NCBI RefSeq assembly: GCF_040712315.1
Contig: NC_134015.1
Span: 17,237,614-17,301,613, forward strand
Length of the DNA: 64,000 nucleotides
Direction of reading: 5' to 3'
Source: Castanea sativa
Taxonomy: Eukaryota; Streptophyta; Magnoliopsida; Fagales; Fagaceae
Every line of letters starts with the position of its first letter. The first letter of the stretch is position 1. Positions 23,172 to 35,361 of this stretch are shown here, in pieces. A model generated the notes under the pieces. The model saw nothing but the letters and a program-made list of their open reading frames with translations. It ran no database searches and was not told where the DNA came from. Position numbers and translations under genes: made by a program.

Positions 23172-24589
23172 TAGGTCATGAGATGAGAGAGAGATCGAAA
23201 TATTTGTAATGGTTCAAAACCGGGTTAGATCTCAAAGTATATATAGAAAATGCAGCTCGATAAATCAAAGAGGTATCGAGCTTTTATCGAGAACAAAAGC
23301 TCGATAGATCTAGAGGTATTGAGGAGGTATCGAAGGTAAAAAGTCTCAACAGATCGAGGAAGGTATTGAGGTGCTATCGAGCAGATAGAGACTCCAAGGA
23401 AGTAGGCTCGATGGATCGGGCTATCTATCAAGAGGTATCGACTAGAAACCCAAAAATTTCAATAAAAGAGCTTGTATCGAGGAGGTGTTGAGCAGGTATC
23501 GAGACTTCTATCGAGGTATCTATCGAGAGCCCTGAAAAGGAGATTTTAAGGAGGAGAAACAACACAAGATGAATGCAAACAAGATAATCATCAAAGCAAG
23601 CATTCAAAGAGCATGTTTATGCATAGATACACAACCTCAATACTAGATGCAAAGCATTCCTAGGTCAAAACACACTAAATATGCCTAATCAAATTTTATT
23701 TCAAAACAATTTGGATAGTTTAGAGAGCATATACTGCCACATGTATTTCTTGTGATGGCCAAATTACATTGTACCTATACAATAGTATCAAAAGTAGCAA
23801 AGAGTATGCGTGTTGTGTGTGAATTTTTCGCAAGAGAGCAAGAGCATTAATATGTGAAAAGTAATGACATAGGAAGATCAAGTACATTCACACACAATCA
23901 TAACTATTTGATGGGGATTATTACCTTCGAGGTACATCATATAACTCACACATCTCCTAGAAATATGCTTGCAACCATATTAAAAGCATTTTGATTTTTT
24001 TTGCTTTTCATGTTTTTTCGCATACTTTTTTCTTTTAAGCATATCATGCATAAGCATATAAGAGAGAGAGAGAAAAAAAACCCAATTATGTAACCTTGAA
24101 CATCCTTGTTTGCTGTGCAAGTGCTACACCTTACTAAGCATGACTTTTATGAATTGCACACAGATGTTTCATGATTAACGAGTTTTAGTGGTGAGATGGT
24201 TATTTATGCATTTCTCTTAGAATTTTCTAGTCATTCTCATAAAAAAGAGTGATCTAAGATATGAAAGATAAGAGATCAACCAAATCATACAAATCACATA
24301 AAAGAGTCACAAAGCTCACATTGCTTAGTTGTGCATGAAGGTGCTCATCTAAGGTACGAGAGATACAAAGTTGAGAAAACTTATTTCAATGGCCATTCAA
24401 GTAACACAAGTACCAATATACACAAACATACACTGTTTTTGTATTTTTCTGATTTTTTCCTTATTTATTTATTTATTTTTTATTAAAAAACTCAAAAAAA
24501 GCAAAAACAAACAAACAAACAAACATATAAAGCATCAAAACTAGATGCATATGCATGAAGAAGAGGAGAGAGATCAGTCCATGGATATA
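22803..24589 (-). other. Copia internal sequence without recognisable ORF
   Basis: Non-coding part of the element. It holds a (GA)n run at 23,138-23,168 and a stretch at 23,250-23,530 full of TCGATAGA, GGTATCGAG and TATCGAGC words like those in the LTRs. Purpose unknown. Confidence 0.5.
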
Positions 24590-26620
24590 ACAAAAATGTT
24601 TTGGCGCAAGAATTCAAACCGTTGACCATCTAGAGGCTTGGTGAATAAATTAGCCTTTTGATCATCAGTATGAATGAACTCAAGAGTGAGAGTACCATCT
24701 TCGACCAACTCACGAATGAAGTGATGTCAGATCTCAATGTGTTTGGTCCGAGAGTGTTGAACAGGATTTTTAGAGATATTGATGGCACTGGTATTGTCAC
24801 AATAGATAGTAAGATGTTTTTAACAGATACCATAATCAAGAAGAAGTTTTTACATCCAAAGAAGTTGGGTGCAATAGCTACCAGTAGCAATGTATTAAGC
24901 CTTAGCAGTGGAGAGAGAGGTAGAATTTTGTTTCTTACTCATCCACGAGACAAGGTTATTCCCTAAGAAAAAACACCCACCAAAAGTACTTTTCCGGTCA
25001 TCAGCATTCCTAGTCCAATCCGCATCAAAATATCTAGCTAAAACATCATTAGTATCTTTGTCATACTATACCCCAAAGTTACTAGTGGTTTTAATATGTT
25101 TAATGATCCATTTTACTGCAATGAGATGTGATTATTTGCGATTAGCTTGATGTCTAGCACATACTCTAACATTGTGGCTAATGTTAGGTCTACTGAAAGT
25201 AAGGTAAAGGAGACTACCTATCATGCTTCTATATAAAGAAGGATCAACACTCTTTCCTAACAAGTCAATAGTGAGTTTAACATTTGGACTCATAGTTGTT
25301 CTGATAGAGCTAGTAGATTCTAAACCAAATTTCTTCACAAGATTTTTAGCATATTTAGATTGAGAGATGAAAATACCTGAGTCACTTTGACGAATCTGTA
25401 GTCCAAGGAAGTAGTTCAATCCTCTAATCATGCTCATCTTGAATTCAGCCTGCATCATGCCTGAGAATGAGTGAGCCAAGTCATCTTTTGTAGATCCAAA
25501 GATAATGTCATCTACATAAACTTAAGCTACAACTAGTTCTTCATCCACTTTCTTGATGAACACTGTTCGATTTGCTTGTCCTCTTGTGAAGCCATTTGAT
25601 ACCAAATATTCAGTGAGACGATCATACCATGTTGTAGGTGCCTGTTTCAATCCATATGGATGCACTTATGGATGAGGGGTCATGTAGGCAATTCCTGAAT
25701 ATCAATAGAACGTGGATGCACAAGAATCAAATTTCGATCACCTCTGTGTCTTTGTCAGTGAAGTAAATCACCCTATTGCTAAGCGATCCGCAATGTTTAA
25801 TGCGAGCCTAACCACTCCACTTTAGTAGTAGGAGAAAGGAAAACGCTCGATCCATGGAGTCCGTTATCTGATCTCCCCATTGACAAATAGAGTGGCTATT
25901 CAACATTTTGGATTAAGCTTTCTCTGGCTTTTCTACTCGTTTAGCATTCTTCTGCACATGATCTGGAAAGTGTGGGTCAATGAACCCTTTGGGCTGAGCT
26001 ATGTAAACCTCCTCTTTGAGAAAACCATTTAGGATGGCACTCTTCACATCCATTTGATATAATTTGAACTTTAAGTGGCATGCTAATTCAAGTAGAACTC
26101 TTATGAATTCAATGCGAGCAACAGGAGCAAAGGTTTCGTCGAAGTCCACTCCTTCTACTTGAGTGTACCCTTGAACTACAAGTCTGGCCTTGTTGCGAAT
26201 CACATTTCCTTCTTTATTAGTCTTGTTGTGGAAGATCCACTTTGTACCAATGATGTTCACCCGCTCTGGCCTAGGTACCAATGTCCAGACATCATTCCTT
26301 TGAAATTGATGAAGTTTATCATGCATGGCTTCAACCCAACTTCCATCTTGAGGAGCATCTTCAACTTTGGCGGGTTATGCCTTTATCTTTCTAAGGCGAA
26401 TTCCCTTGTAGCTAAACAATTTGAGACAGTCTAGTGTTCTTTTACTCACAAAGAGGCCTTTCTCAAGAATCATCAAAAGAGCTATCAAATAACCTTTAGA
26501 CTTGCAATTTCTGAGAAACTTAAGCATGTAAAGGTTAGAAACACAAGAGATATTACAAGAAAAAGATTTTTTCATGTAGTTTGATTCCATGACAACATGG
26601 GTCAATGGATCACATAGCAA
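24590..26620 (-). pseudogene. Copia pol remnant (reverse transcriptase and RNase H)
   Basis: Read on the minus strand. 26,326-25,933 encodes the RT N-terminus (NDVWTLVPRPERVNIIGTKW ... LYQMDVKSAILNG). After an unrelated-looking segment, 25,670-25,132 encodes YGLKQAP, then a stop directly before the YVDD active-site motif, and on to the end of RT (SKYAKNLVKKFGLES, PSLYRSMIGSLLYLT). 24,900-24,590 encodes the copia RNase H end (CDNTSAINISKNPVQHSRTKH, FTKPLDG) with several stops. Upstream, 26,620-26,375 is a short frame of uncertain origin. Not functional. Confidence 0.85.
25672..25930. other. Unexplained segment intruding in the copia RT
   Basis: Between the RT part ending FPDHVQKN and the part beginning YGLKQAP lie roughly 250 bases that do not encode RT in any frame and that read as more balanced in base composition than the element around them. 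Edges are approximate. I do not recognise the source; organellar DNA is one possibility. Confidence 0.45.
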
Positions 26621-26657
26621 AGATTAAAGCCTAATTAAAGTGTGCCTAATTAAAGTG

Positions 26658-26674
26658 TGCCTGCTTTGATACCA
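26658..26674 (-). other. Primer-binding site of the copia element
   Basis: The minus strand reads TGGTATCAAAGCAGGCA, a one-mismatch version of the initiator-Met tRNA complement TGGTATCAGAGC used by most plant copia elements. It lies two bases inside the 5' LTR. Confidence 0.75.
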
Positions 26675-26676
26675 CT

Positions 26677-27717
26677 TATTGGGCTAAGAGAGCTTGACCC
26701 CGGTTAATTAATTCAATTACCCAAGTTGATTAATTAAGTTTAATTGCATGCAAAATGTGAAGGCACCAACAAATCACCAAAAATACTAAGTGCATCGGAA
26801 AATAAATTAGACACGGTGATTTGTTGACAAATGGGGAAAACCTTACAAGGCAAAAACCCCATCGGATGATTTTAAGGTCACCACTCCTAAAAATCCACTA
26901 ATCAATAATCAAGCGGTTACAAATATAAGGAATCTTACTAACTACCCTTGGTCTATCTCGAAATACCAACCTATAGTTGAACCTTTGCTCCAATACCCAA
27001 TTGGACTTGATTTTGTAGTAGCCTTCTTTCCCTTGATGCACAAACCTTCAATTTGTGACTAATCCTTTGCACAGATTCCAAGTACGTGACTAATTCCAGC
27101 AACTTGAACAGGTGTTGTTGGTTGCAAAGTTCTTCACTTCATCAACAATGAAGACCTGTAAACACTCGATTAAAAAATCCTATGACATACAAACGCAGTA
27201 GCTTCACACAGAGAAAATTCTAAAATCGTAATTCTCGATAGATCAAGCTGCTATCAAGCTATTTATCGAATTTCACATTAAGAATACGTTTGGATCCGGT
27301 GTTTAGCTGCGTCCACGTTTTTTTTTTTTTTTTTTTAACGCGTGTTTGTTACTGTTCATTGGCCATGAACAGTGATTTTAGGCCAATGAACAGTAACTTT
27401 TGGGATGAACAGTATTTTTTACCCCCCTTTAAAAATTATTTTGCTACAGTGTTTTCAGTTTTCAGTTTTCAGTTTTCAGCAATAAGTTCTATCTAAACGG
27501 ACCTTAAGTCTCAATAGCAGGCATCTGTCTAGTTATCTGTTGAGACTTAATGAACAACTCTTCTTCACTTGTTTCTTGGACCAATCTTTATGTCTTTAAT
27601 ACTTGACTTGAACAACATATTTCTTGAAGTACTAAATCCATTTTAGATCTACTCAATTACAAGTAAAGTGCATTTTGTTAAGGAATTAGCCAAGTACAAC
27701 AAAATATGACCCTAACA
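26677..27717 (-). repeat. 5' LTR of the copia element, with a MITE inserted
   Basis: Begins TATTGGGCTAAG (the terminal TG has become TA) and ends CCCTAACA. Aligns with the left LTR throughout except for the 221-bp insertion at 27,283-27,503 and an absent block of about 127 bp. Confidence 0.8.
27283..27503. mobile_element. 221-bp MITE in the copia LTR
   Basis: Flanked by TTAAG (27,278-27,282 and 27,504-27,508), where the other LTR has a single uninterrupted TTAAG. Imperfect terminal inverted repeats CGTTTGGAT / CGTTTAGAT. Inside are a T-run, repeated TGAACAGT words in both orientations and four tandem CAGTTTT units. Non-coding. A 3- or 5-bp duplication suits PIF/Harbinger or similar; the class is uncertain. 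Confidence 0.7.
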
Positions 27718-27810
27718 ATTTTCCCCTTTGGCAATCTGTGACAAAACCATAGAAAGCAATTATGAGAAAAGTCTAACACAACTATCCCATAATATATAGA
27801 AGTGCATAAG
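27718..27810 (-). repeat. Copia 3' internal piece beyond the LTR
   Basis: This stretch (polypurine tract side, then TCTAACACAACTATCCCATAATAT) matches 20,900-20,993, the sequence beside the other LTR. So the right LTR has element-internal sequence on both sides, and the copy stops abruptly at 27,810. Confidence 0.75.
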
Positions 27811-30036
27811 CAAGAGGTCATTTTGCTAGGCTTTTGTGTGCAATTCAACATGGATAAGCCTCTTATTAAGTTATTGTGTATTGGTGCGATTGAACTGGTA
27901 GTTTGGTACAATACAAAGGTTTAAAGCTCCATATGTTTCTGCTGTGGCTGTGTGGGGCAAGGTGGAGGTTTGTCCTTACAAATTGAGCTCACCAGTGAAA
28001 GTAGGTGAGGAAGTTGGTGTGAAGGTTTAAGTTTGTGATTTGTTGAGAAACGACGTTGTTTTCGAAGCACCAATAGTGCTTCTTTTATTTTATTATTTTA
28101 AGTGAAACAGTGTCATTTTGGGTAGAATGATTTGTCAAAAAAAAAAAAAAAAACACATCAGCACACCAACATGGCACTTTATTGCCTAAACTATCTAAGG
28201 GTGGGGTTTTTCTAACATAATCAAACTTAAGGGTGTAAAATCAAATTTCTCAAACTTCAAGATGTAAAATCTAATCAACTCCAAACTTTAGGGAGTTTAC
28301 TTTAAAATTTACCCATATATTTATTATATAATTCTAATAAATTATTGAAATGTTTTCTTAATGTACATATAATTATATATTTTTACATTTATTGCAATAG
28401 GTTAATACAAAATTTTAATTTAGTTTTAAAAAGCATGGTAGAATATCATAAATTTTATTATTAAGAAATATTGCACATTTTTAATGCAATAAATAAAATA
28501 AAGATATATAAATATGAATGATATCATTCAACAAATTATTATAACTTTAAAATACATATAAAAATAAAATTAAGTTGCGATTAATCCAAACTTTTTACCT
28601 TGTTTTGGGTTCAAATTGCACCATACTTTCAAGGTAGCCAATCAATCCATTCATCCCATTATTTTTGGGATTTTACAACCCTAAAAAAGAACCATTACAG
28701 GACATTGTAAATGATTGTGAGGAAAATTTAAAAATAATAAATGTGTACATTATTTTCAAAGTAGAATATCATAAATTTTGTCATAATATTTTGCAACTTT
28801 CAATACATATGTATAGATGTTCTCCTACTATAGTAAGCATGTCCACAGCCCAAACTTTCTGTAATAGAGGACCTAAAACTCAAAATCAGTAAATTTTTCT
28901 AAAGTTTTTTTTTGAGTAAACAGTAATACTTATTAGAGCACATGCGAAAATAGTAATATTAGTATTTTAAACTAGATTTATAATACATTATTTAACCAGA
29001 GAACAATTACAAAAGAGTCTAACCTTTGTAGGAGTAGATTGAGATTATAAACAAAGGAAACTAGACACACACAACCAATGTAAACATCTTTTTTTTTTGA
29101 GTAAATAGTAATATTTATTAGAACACACACGAAAATAGTAATATTAGTGTTTTAAACCGGGTTTATAATACATTATTAAACCAAAGTACAACTACAAAAT
29201 GACCTAACACTTGTTTCCCATTTACAGGCTACTACTACATTTCTCATTTCTAGATATTGGGGAGTATCTTTGCACTTTTTTTATTTTATTTTTTTATTTT
29301 TTATTTTTTACATTTTAGTTGATGGTGCAAGTTGAGAGAGCCGTCTTTCAAAAAAATCATCCGCTAGTGCCATGATATGGTTTGGATTGGATTTAAACCA
29401 TACATTTCTAAGATATGTAATGATTTCTCATTATATATATATATATATATATAATTTAATATTCAATTGGTTTTAGACTCTTCAGTTTATACACCTAATA
29501 ATTCACTTGTCACAAATATTAAAAACTTAAATGATATGTGGCAAAAAATTAGACTCCAATTTAGAATCTAATTGAATTTAGACTTTTCGATTTTTACATT
29601 CAATAATTCATTTGACACAAACTTTAAAATTAAATAGGACATGTGACTCAAAATTGCGAATCCAAAAATCTAATTGGATTTTCTCTAAGCTTTCACTATT
29701 AATATATATACACTAAATATCCAATTCAACGTATACACTCTATATATTCACCAACTTGTTTATTTATTTTTATGAAAATGGTATATCCAAAAGACCAATT
29801 TTTTTTTTTTTTTTTTCATTAGGGTTCATCTGGTTGAGAGTTTTACTCATGTGTGTTTAGTAGGAAGAATGTAAAAGTGATATGATAGAAAATGTAATTA
29901 TAATGAATTTACTATTATACCCTTGTTACGTGAAAAATGATAGAATTCTTTTTTGATTAAAGTTAATTAATAGTTAATTAGATGCCATAAGCATTTTCAA
30001 TTCACTTTTCCTCTTAGTATGGGTGGAGTTTTTGGT
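27811..30036. other. Intergenic repeats, no gene seen
   Basis: AT-rich. 28,320-28,445 matches 59,830-59,950 near the third RLP copy, a hint of further duplication. An imperfect direct repeat occupies 28,906-29,046 and 29,092-29,215 (TGAGTAAACAGTAATA..TTATTAGA). A short (TA)n lies at 29,434-29,452. The frame at 28,665-28,892 shows no domain. Confidence 0.5.
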
Positions 30037-30709
30037 TGGCCTAGGTGGATAAACTTTACTTCTTTGTTCATCCTTTTTCGTTTCCGCGACACTAAACAAA
30101 GAAAAACTTCTCATTTTCTATCATTTTCCTTTTGCACTCAACTAAACAGACTATAAACCTTGTAAATAAGAGATTTCACCTGAAAACTACATTTTCCATC
30201 ATTTCCCTTTTCCACTATCAAATAAAAAAAACTTCTCATTTTCCATCATATCTCTTTAGCACTCAACCAAACGGACTTTAAACCTTGTGTCCGTATTCAA
30301 TTAGTTATACCTGGAAGCCATTAGCTTATGCCTGTCTTTTACGCTCAAATTTAAGAAAAAGAAAAATTATTGCTTTAGAGAGAGAGAGAGAGAGAGAGAG
30401 AGGCCAATTCCATTTGGAGGAATGAGCAACACAGATTCCAGATAAGAATGGCTCCTATATATTCTATGCTTAACATCTCCATAGTAACATTTTGGAAGTA
30501 TCTTTTCGGAAGTGTTATGAAACTTGAAGTTTAATACAAAATTTTTGAGAAAAAAATTTAGTAATATAATTATAAATTCAGTTTCATGAAATATAATTAG
30601 ATATTTTTATTTTCTCGAACTTGTGTACATACTTATTTAGAGGCTTAATTTATTTATTAATTAATTAGACACTTTTCATTTTTAGTATATTTAAAACTTC
30701 CTTTTAAAG

Positions 30710-30873
30710 ACCACCGCACACCCTTGGTGCGATGGTCACTTCATAAGTATAAGTACTTGTGGGGTGTGAGGGGCAAGGGTTGGGGTTCAAGTCTCCAAGA
30801 GGGAGCTTCACGCACATATACACTTAGATTATTCTAGAGTAGAATTCTATCTTGTAAAAAAAAAAAAAAAAAA
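30710..30873 (+). mobile_element. tRNA-derived SINE
   Basis: 164 bp, with a Pol III A-box-like TGGTGCGATGG at 30,725, a B box GGTTCAAGTCTC at 30,784-30,795 and an A-tail. It is flanked by a perfect 12-bp target duplication TTCCTTTTAAAG (30,698-30,709 and 30,874-30,885). The matching point in unit A (near 15,600) has a single TTCCTTTTAAAG, a true empty site. Confidence 0.93.
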
Positions 30874-31125
30874 TTCCTTTTAAAGTGTTTAATTCTTATT
30901 TGAAATATTTAAAGAACACATAGCACATAATATGTTTTATCAAAATCTTTATTAGGGTATTGTAGCTCATCTTGTTGATTTTTTCTAATATTTTTATTTA
31001 TATTTATTATTCCTTAGCATATGCCCTTAGAACCATCTTTGACACGACCTATAAAGTTTTGCCACTGCCAAGGTCATAACTAAATATTTGAATTACAAAA
31101 GCTTGGAACTCAAGAATCATTTAGA

Positions 31126-34100
31126 TTCTTGATTAGTGATTCTTGGCAGTAATGACTTGAAAATCATTCGGTGAGGTTTTTGTCTTGCGAAAAGTTTTTC
31201 CTATTCATCAACAAATCACCGTGTCAATTTAATTTCTACTGCACTTTAGTTTATTTGGTGATTTGTGTGTGCCTCCACAATTTGCATGTAATTTGACCTA
31301 ATTAACTTTCTAATTTCAATATATGTAACTTTGCAATTGTTCTATTTGTATGATTATCTCCTTAGATTTCCTATAAGTTTGCAATTTGAATCAATGTTGA
31401 GTAGCATGGTTTTAGAGTGGCACGGGTATATAATTTAGGCCGAGTCAGAGCACAACGGCTCAAGAGTATATATTATATAGTAAATCAAACATAAGAATGT
31501 TTTTTCTAATAACGAATAAAGTAACAAAAAACAAAACAAAACCGGGTTTGACTTACATCCACTACTGTTATAAATAAACATGTTCTTTTGTTTTAAATAT
31601 ACAATGACAAATGGTAGTGAGTTATAATCTCCACCTTTTATTTAGTGAATGAGTGATGTGATAGTCTCTCATTAGAACAAAATAAGATTCCTTTTAAAAA
31701 AGTATTGGAAGTAAGTCTAACCCAACAAAATTGAATTGAGTTGTTTAGAATTATATGCACTAAGATAATTAAATAACAAAACGTTCAATGACATTAATTA
31801 TGAAAAGAAGATAAAAAGTGTTAAGGTTTGGCATATTCAATATCAAATTTCTTTTTATTTGCAAATCATTTTCATAGTATTTGTTCCTTGCAAAAAAGGA
31901 AAATAAAAAAAACATTATCCATTACATTTTATTCCTTCATCGTCAGCATGAATTATGCTGAAATATTTTCACAGCTAATTAATATAATCAATATATTTTT
32001 TTAGATAGTGGGGGAGAGGATTGGTTGAATACTTGTAATTATTATTATGTGAATATGAGATATAATCATAAAATTAGTTTCTAAAGAAGGTATAATATAT
32101 TCTAACTTATCCAAGACATTTTTAAAAAAACTTTTCCAAGACTTAGATTCCATTCAGCATTCTTGACTGGACCTTCTACGGATCTTTTACGCTTAACTTT
32201 AGAAGAAGAGTAATTATTGCTTTGGAGAGAAAGAGACGAGAGAAAGATTGACTTGAATGTAGCCGGAAGCCATTAAGCTTCTTACCGTCTTTTACGCTTT
32301 GCTTAAAGAAAAGAGAAATTATTGCTTTGAAAGAGAGAAGGATTGACTTGAAGTAGGCCAACTTGGCCAAGTTCCATTGCCATTTAATAAAGATAGGGAC
32401 ACAACAAAAATACCTAATAATTTCACAATATTTTTGAATCAATCTACGACTTCACTGTTGAGCCTATCACAATTTCACAGTATTTTTAAATAGAGAAATG
32501 TTATATTAACAATATTTTCACAATATATTCTAAGCAAATTAAAAGCTATTATTGATGCGTAAAGTGATGTCAATAGTGAGTTCAGGTTATAAGTAATAAC
32601 AGTTTGTCACTTAAAATTTATTGTAAAATTATTGTGAACGTAATAATTTCACAATATTTTTAAAAAACTTTTTTGCTTTGGAGACTTTTTAAAAAAAACT
32701 TTTCCATGACTTAGATTCCATTCAGCATTCTTGACTGGACCTTCTACGGATCTTTTACGCTTAACTTTAGAAGAAGAGTAATTATTGCTTTGGAGAGAAA
32801 GAGACGAGAGAAAGATTGACTTGAATGTAGCCGGAAGCCATTAGCTTCTTACCGTCTTTTACGCTTTGCTTAAAGAAAAGAGAAATTATTGCTTTGAAAG
32901 AGAGAAGGATTGACTTGAAGTAGGCCAACTTGGCCAAGTTCCATTGCCATTTAATAAAGATAGGGACACAACAAAAATACCTAACAATTTCACAATATTT
33001 TTAAATCAATCTACGTCTTCACTGTTGAGCCTATCACAATTTCACAGTATTTTTAAATAGAGAAATGTTATATTAACAATATTTTCACAATATATTCTAA
33101 GCAAATTAAAAGCTATTATTGATGCGTAAAGTGATGTCAATAGTGAGTTCAGGTTATAAGTAATAACAGTTTGTCACTTAAAATTTATTGTAAAATTATT
33201 GTGAACGTAGCATTACTCTTTGAAAATATAGTGATGTAAATTTTTATTGTGCCCTAGCATGACTCATTTCCATATGAAGAGATGAACAAGAACAATAGAA
33301 ATTCAAGATAAGAATGGCTCCCATCCCATACTGAACATCTCCCAACATAGCTAACATTTAAGAATGGACTGATTTTGGGTCCAAACATATGTTTGGAGCA
33401 TTTGGCTCTAACCACACCAATAGAAAAATGACATTTCTCCATGTCACGTGTATTGACTCATTAACCCAACCAACCCAATGAGTTAAGTAAATTACACATA
33501 ATAGAATACATGTCATCTTCCTTCCTATTGCTGTTGGAGCCAAACCTTTTCCTTCAAGAATTATCATGAAACTTTTTTGTTTGTCTTTTGTTTGTTTTCT
33601 GTTTTTCTTTTTTTTTTTTTTTTTTTGTGAGAAAAACTTCAAGTTAAATAATTAAAAAAAAACTTTTCAAAGAGAAAATTTACCATTCATAAATTCCAAT
33701 TTTCATGAAATGGAATTAGATAATCTTAATCTCTTCGTATATGTACTTATTTAGATGGTTTTCTTTTTTAGTATATATAGATTTTTGAATAAACTTATTT
33801 AGTATATTTAAAACCTCTCATTAAAGTGTTTTAAATCATACTATTTAAAGAACACATAATATATACATTGTATGTTTTATCAAAGTTTTCAATAAATCCT
33901 CTAAAAAAAAAAGTCTTCAATAAATCCACGTTCCACTGACCAATTGCAAGGCGACTCCTTGTAATCAGGGCTTTTGTTTAATAATGATGGAACTTCATCA
34001 TGTTTCCAATTTAGTTTTTGTTAAGGATTGCTCTTAAGGCTCCATTTAGTTTGCTACAAAATATTTTCAAATGTAAAATATTTTATGATACAAACATTTT

Positions 34101-34820
34101 TGGCAAATCTGAAAATACTGTGAAAATATTTTTTATTGTTTATTTTGTTGTCAAAAAAGGAAAAAAAAAAATCTATTTCTTAAACCCACAAAATGCAAGC
34201 ACACACCACCACAGACGACCCAAAAATCCATAGTGAGAAGAGAAATCCAATTGGGCTGAACCAACTTGGTGCCGCGGTAAAGATTTGGTTTCAGGGGTGG
34301 CAAGGAGATGAGATATGAGATGGTGCGATCTGTTTTAATTTTTCATTTATTTTTGTATATACAAGCCAAGCTATGTTTAATTTTTCTTTAAACAATATTT
34401 TTATACATTTTTCAAAAGATACAGTCAAATTGTGCACGCATATTGTCAAAGTTTGGATGAGTGCACAGATAAGAACAAGAAGAAGAAGACAGATGCAAGC
34501 ATTGAAGTGAAGAAAGTTTGAAGAGTTAGTTCAGGCAGAGAGGTAGAGCAATGAAACAGAGTGTTGGAAGAATAGCTTGCTAAACAATTGACCTGAGTTA
34601 ATGAGTTCTAGTATACGACTTGTAGTTTAGTTTTAAGTTAATTAGAAGATGTATATAGGGACACGTGTAATATTGGGATTGGTTGAATTGGGTGTTAGAG
34701 TAGGATCCATATAATGTGGAGTTTGTTATTTTGCTTCCTTGTGTTAGTTCTAGTATATATACATATTGTACAATTAGTTTTGGTTCATTCAATGCAATTA
34801 CAAAAATTCTTCAATCTTTT
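31126..34820. other. Non-coding, repeat-rich, no gene seen
   Basis: Besides the tandem duplication listed separately, I see only AT-rich sequence and degraded copies of unit-A sequence. Around 34,440-34,800 a purine-rich stretch is followed by TATATATACATATTGTACAATT and a T-rich leader-like run, which could be part of another LTR whose ends I could not fix. Confidence 0.45.
32116..33209. repeat. Tandem direct duplication, period about 568 bp
   Basis: 32,116-32,642 and 32,685-33,209 are nearly identical (about six differences by eye, e.g. CCAAGAC/CCATGAC and one 1-base indel). Each copy itself contains two diverged versions of a segment (GGAAGCCATTA..CTTACCGTCTTTTACGCTT..ATTATTGCTTTG) also found at 15,240 and 30,316. 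Confidence 0.9.
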
Positions 34821-35237
34821 TGTTAGGAACCTAGAGGTTCTTAATGGGGACGAGTATGAATTGTAGGGAAATTGATGGAAATTGTAGGGAAATTGACTTA
34901 ATTCGAGGTAGTCACCCTCCATAGAGAAATAAAGAGATTAAGAGAGAGAGAGATGCACTAATGCACTAAGAAATTGGTTTATTTTTCATTTATATCTCAT
35001 ATTGAATTACAATCATGTATTTATAGGAGATTATCTCTAATCTCATTGGCCCACATGGCCTAATCCTATTGGTTCTATTATTCTCCATGTGCATTAATAA
35101 TTCTAACATATGCTAAAAGTGATTAACCATAGGCATTAATAATTCCAACATGTGCTAAATGTGATTAACATGCTTGGAATTGTAACTAACTAACTAACTA
35201 AATCTCAATATAACAATTATCATCCATATTCCTAACA
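34821..35237. mobile_element. Solo LTR, 417 bp
   Basis: Starts TGTTAGGAA and ends TTCCTAACA (perfect 9-bp inverted ends), flanked by a 5-bp direct repeat CTTTT (34,816-34,820 and 35,238-35,242). No internal region. A solo LTR left by LTR-LTR recombination fits; copia-like by its ends. Confidence 0.75.
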
Positions 35238-35361
35238 CTTTTCTCTTTAGCTTATCTTCTCTCTTCCCTAGCTCTTGTTTTTCTTATACATACAAAGGAA
35301 AACACACAAACACAAACACAATAAATTGGTACAATTATTGACAAGTGTATTTAATTGATAC

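Larger units (their letters stand above)
19960..27717 (-). mobile_element. Ty1/copia LTR retrotransposon, decayed, inserted in RLP1
   Basis: Two related LTRs (19,960-20,899 and 26,677-27,717) flank 5.8 kb of internal sequence read on the minus strand: primer-binding site at the right, pol remnants 26.3-24.6 kb, an extra ORF at 22.7-21.7 kb and a polypurine tract beside the left LTR. Only the RT and RNase H parts of pol are recognised; gag, protease and integrase are not seen, so about half the coding capacity was lost. Stops, frameshifts and an intruding segment show it is inactive. The left end follows CAAAT in RLP1. The right end is irregular (see the piece at 27,718). Confidence 0.85.

Noticed and set aside
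30710..30873. Possible tRNA gene (A and B boxes present)
   Set aside because: No cloverleaf or anticodon stem; A-tail and target duplication show a SINE. The same applies to 36,207, 48,823 and 56,203.
34562..35311. A larger LTR (starting TGTTGGAAGAATAGC) containing the solo LTR at 34,821
   Set aside because: No matching right end or target duplication could be found.
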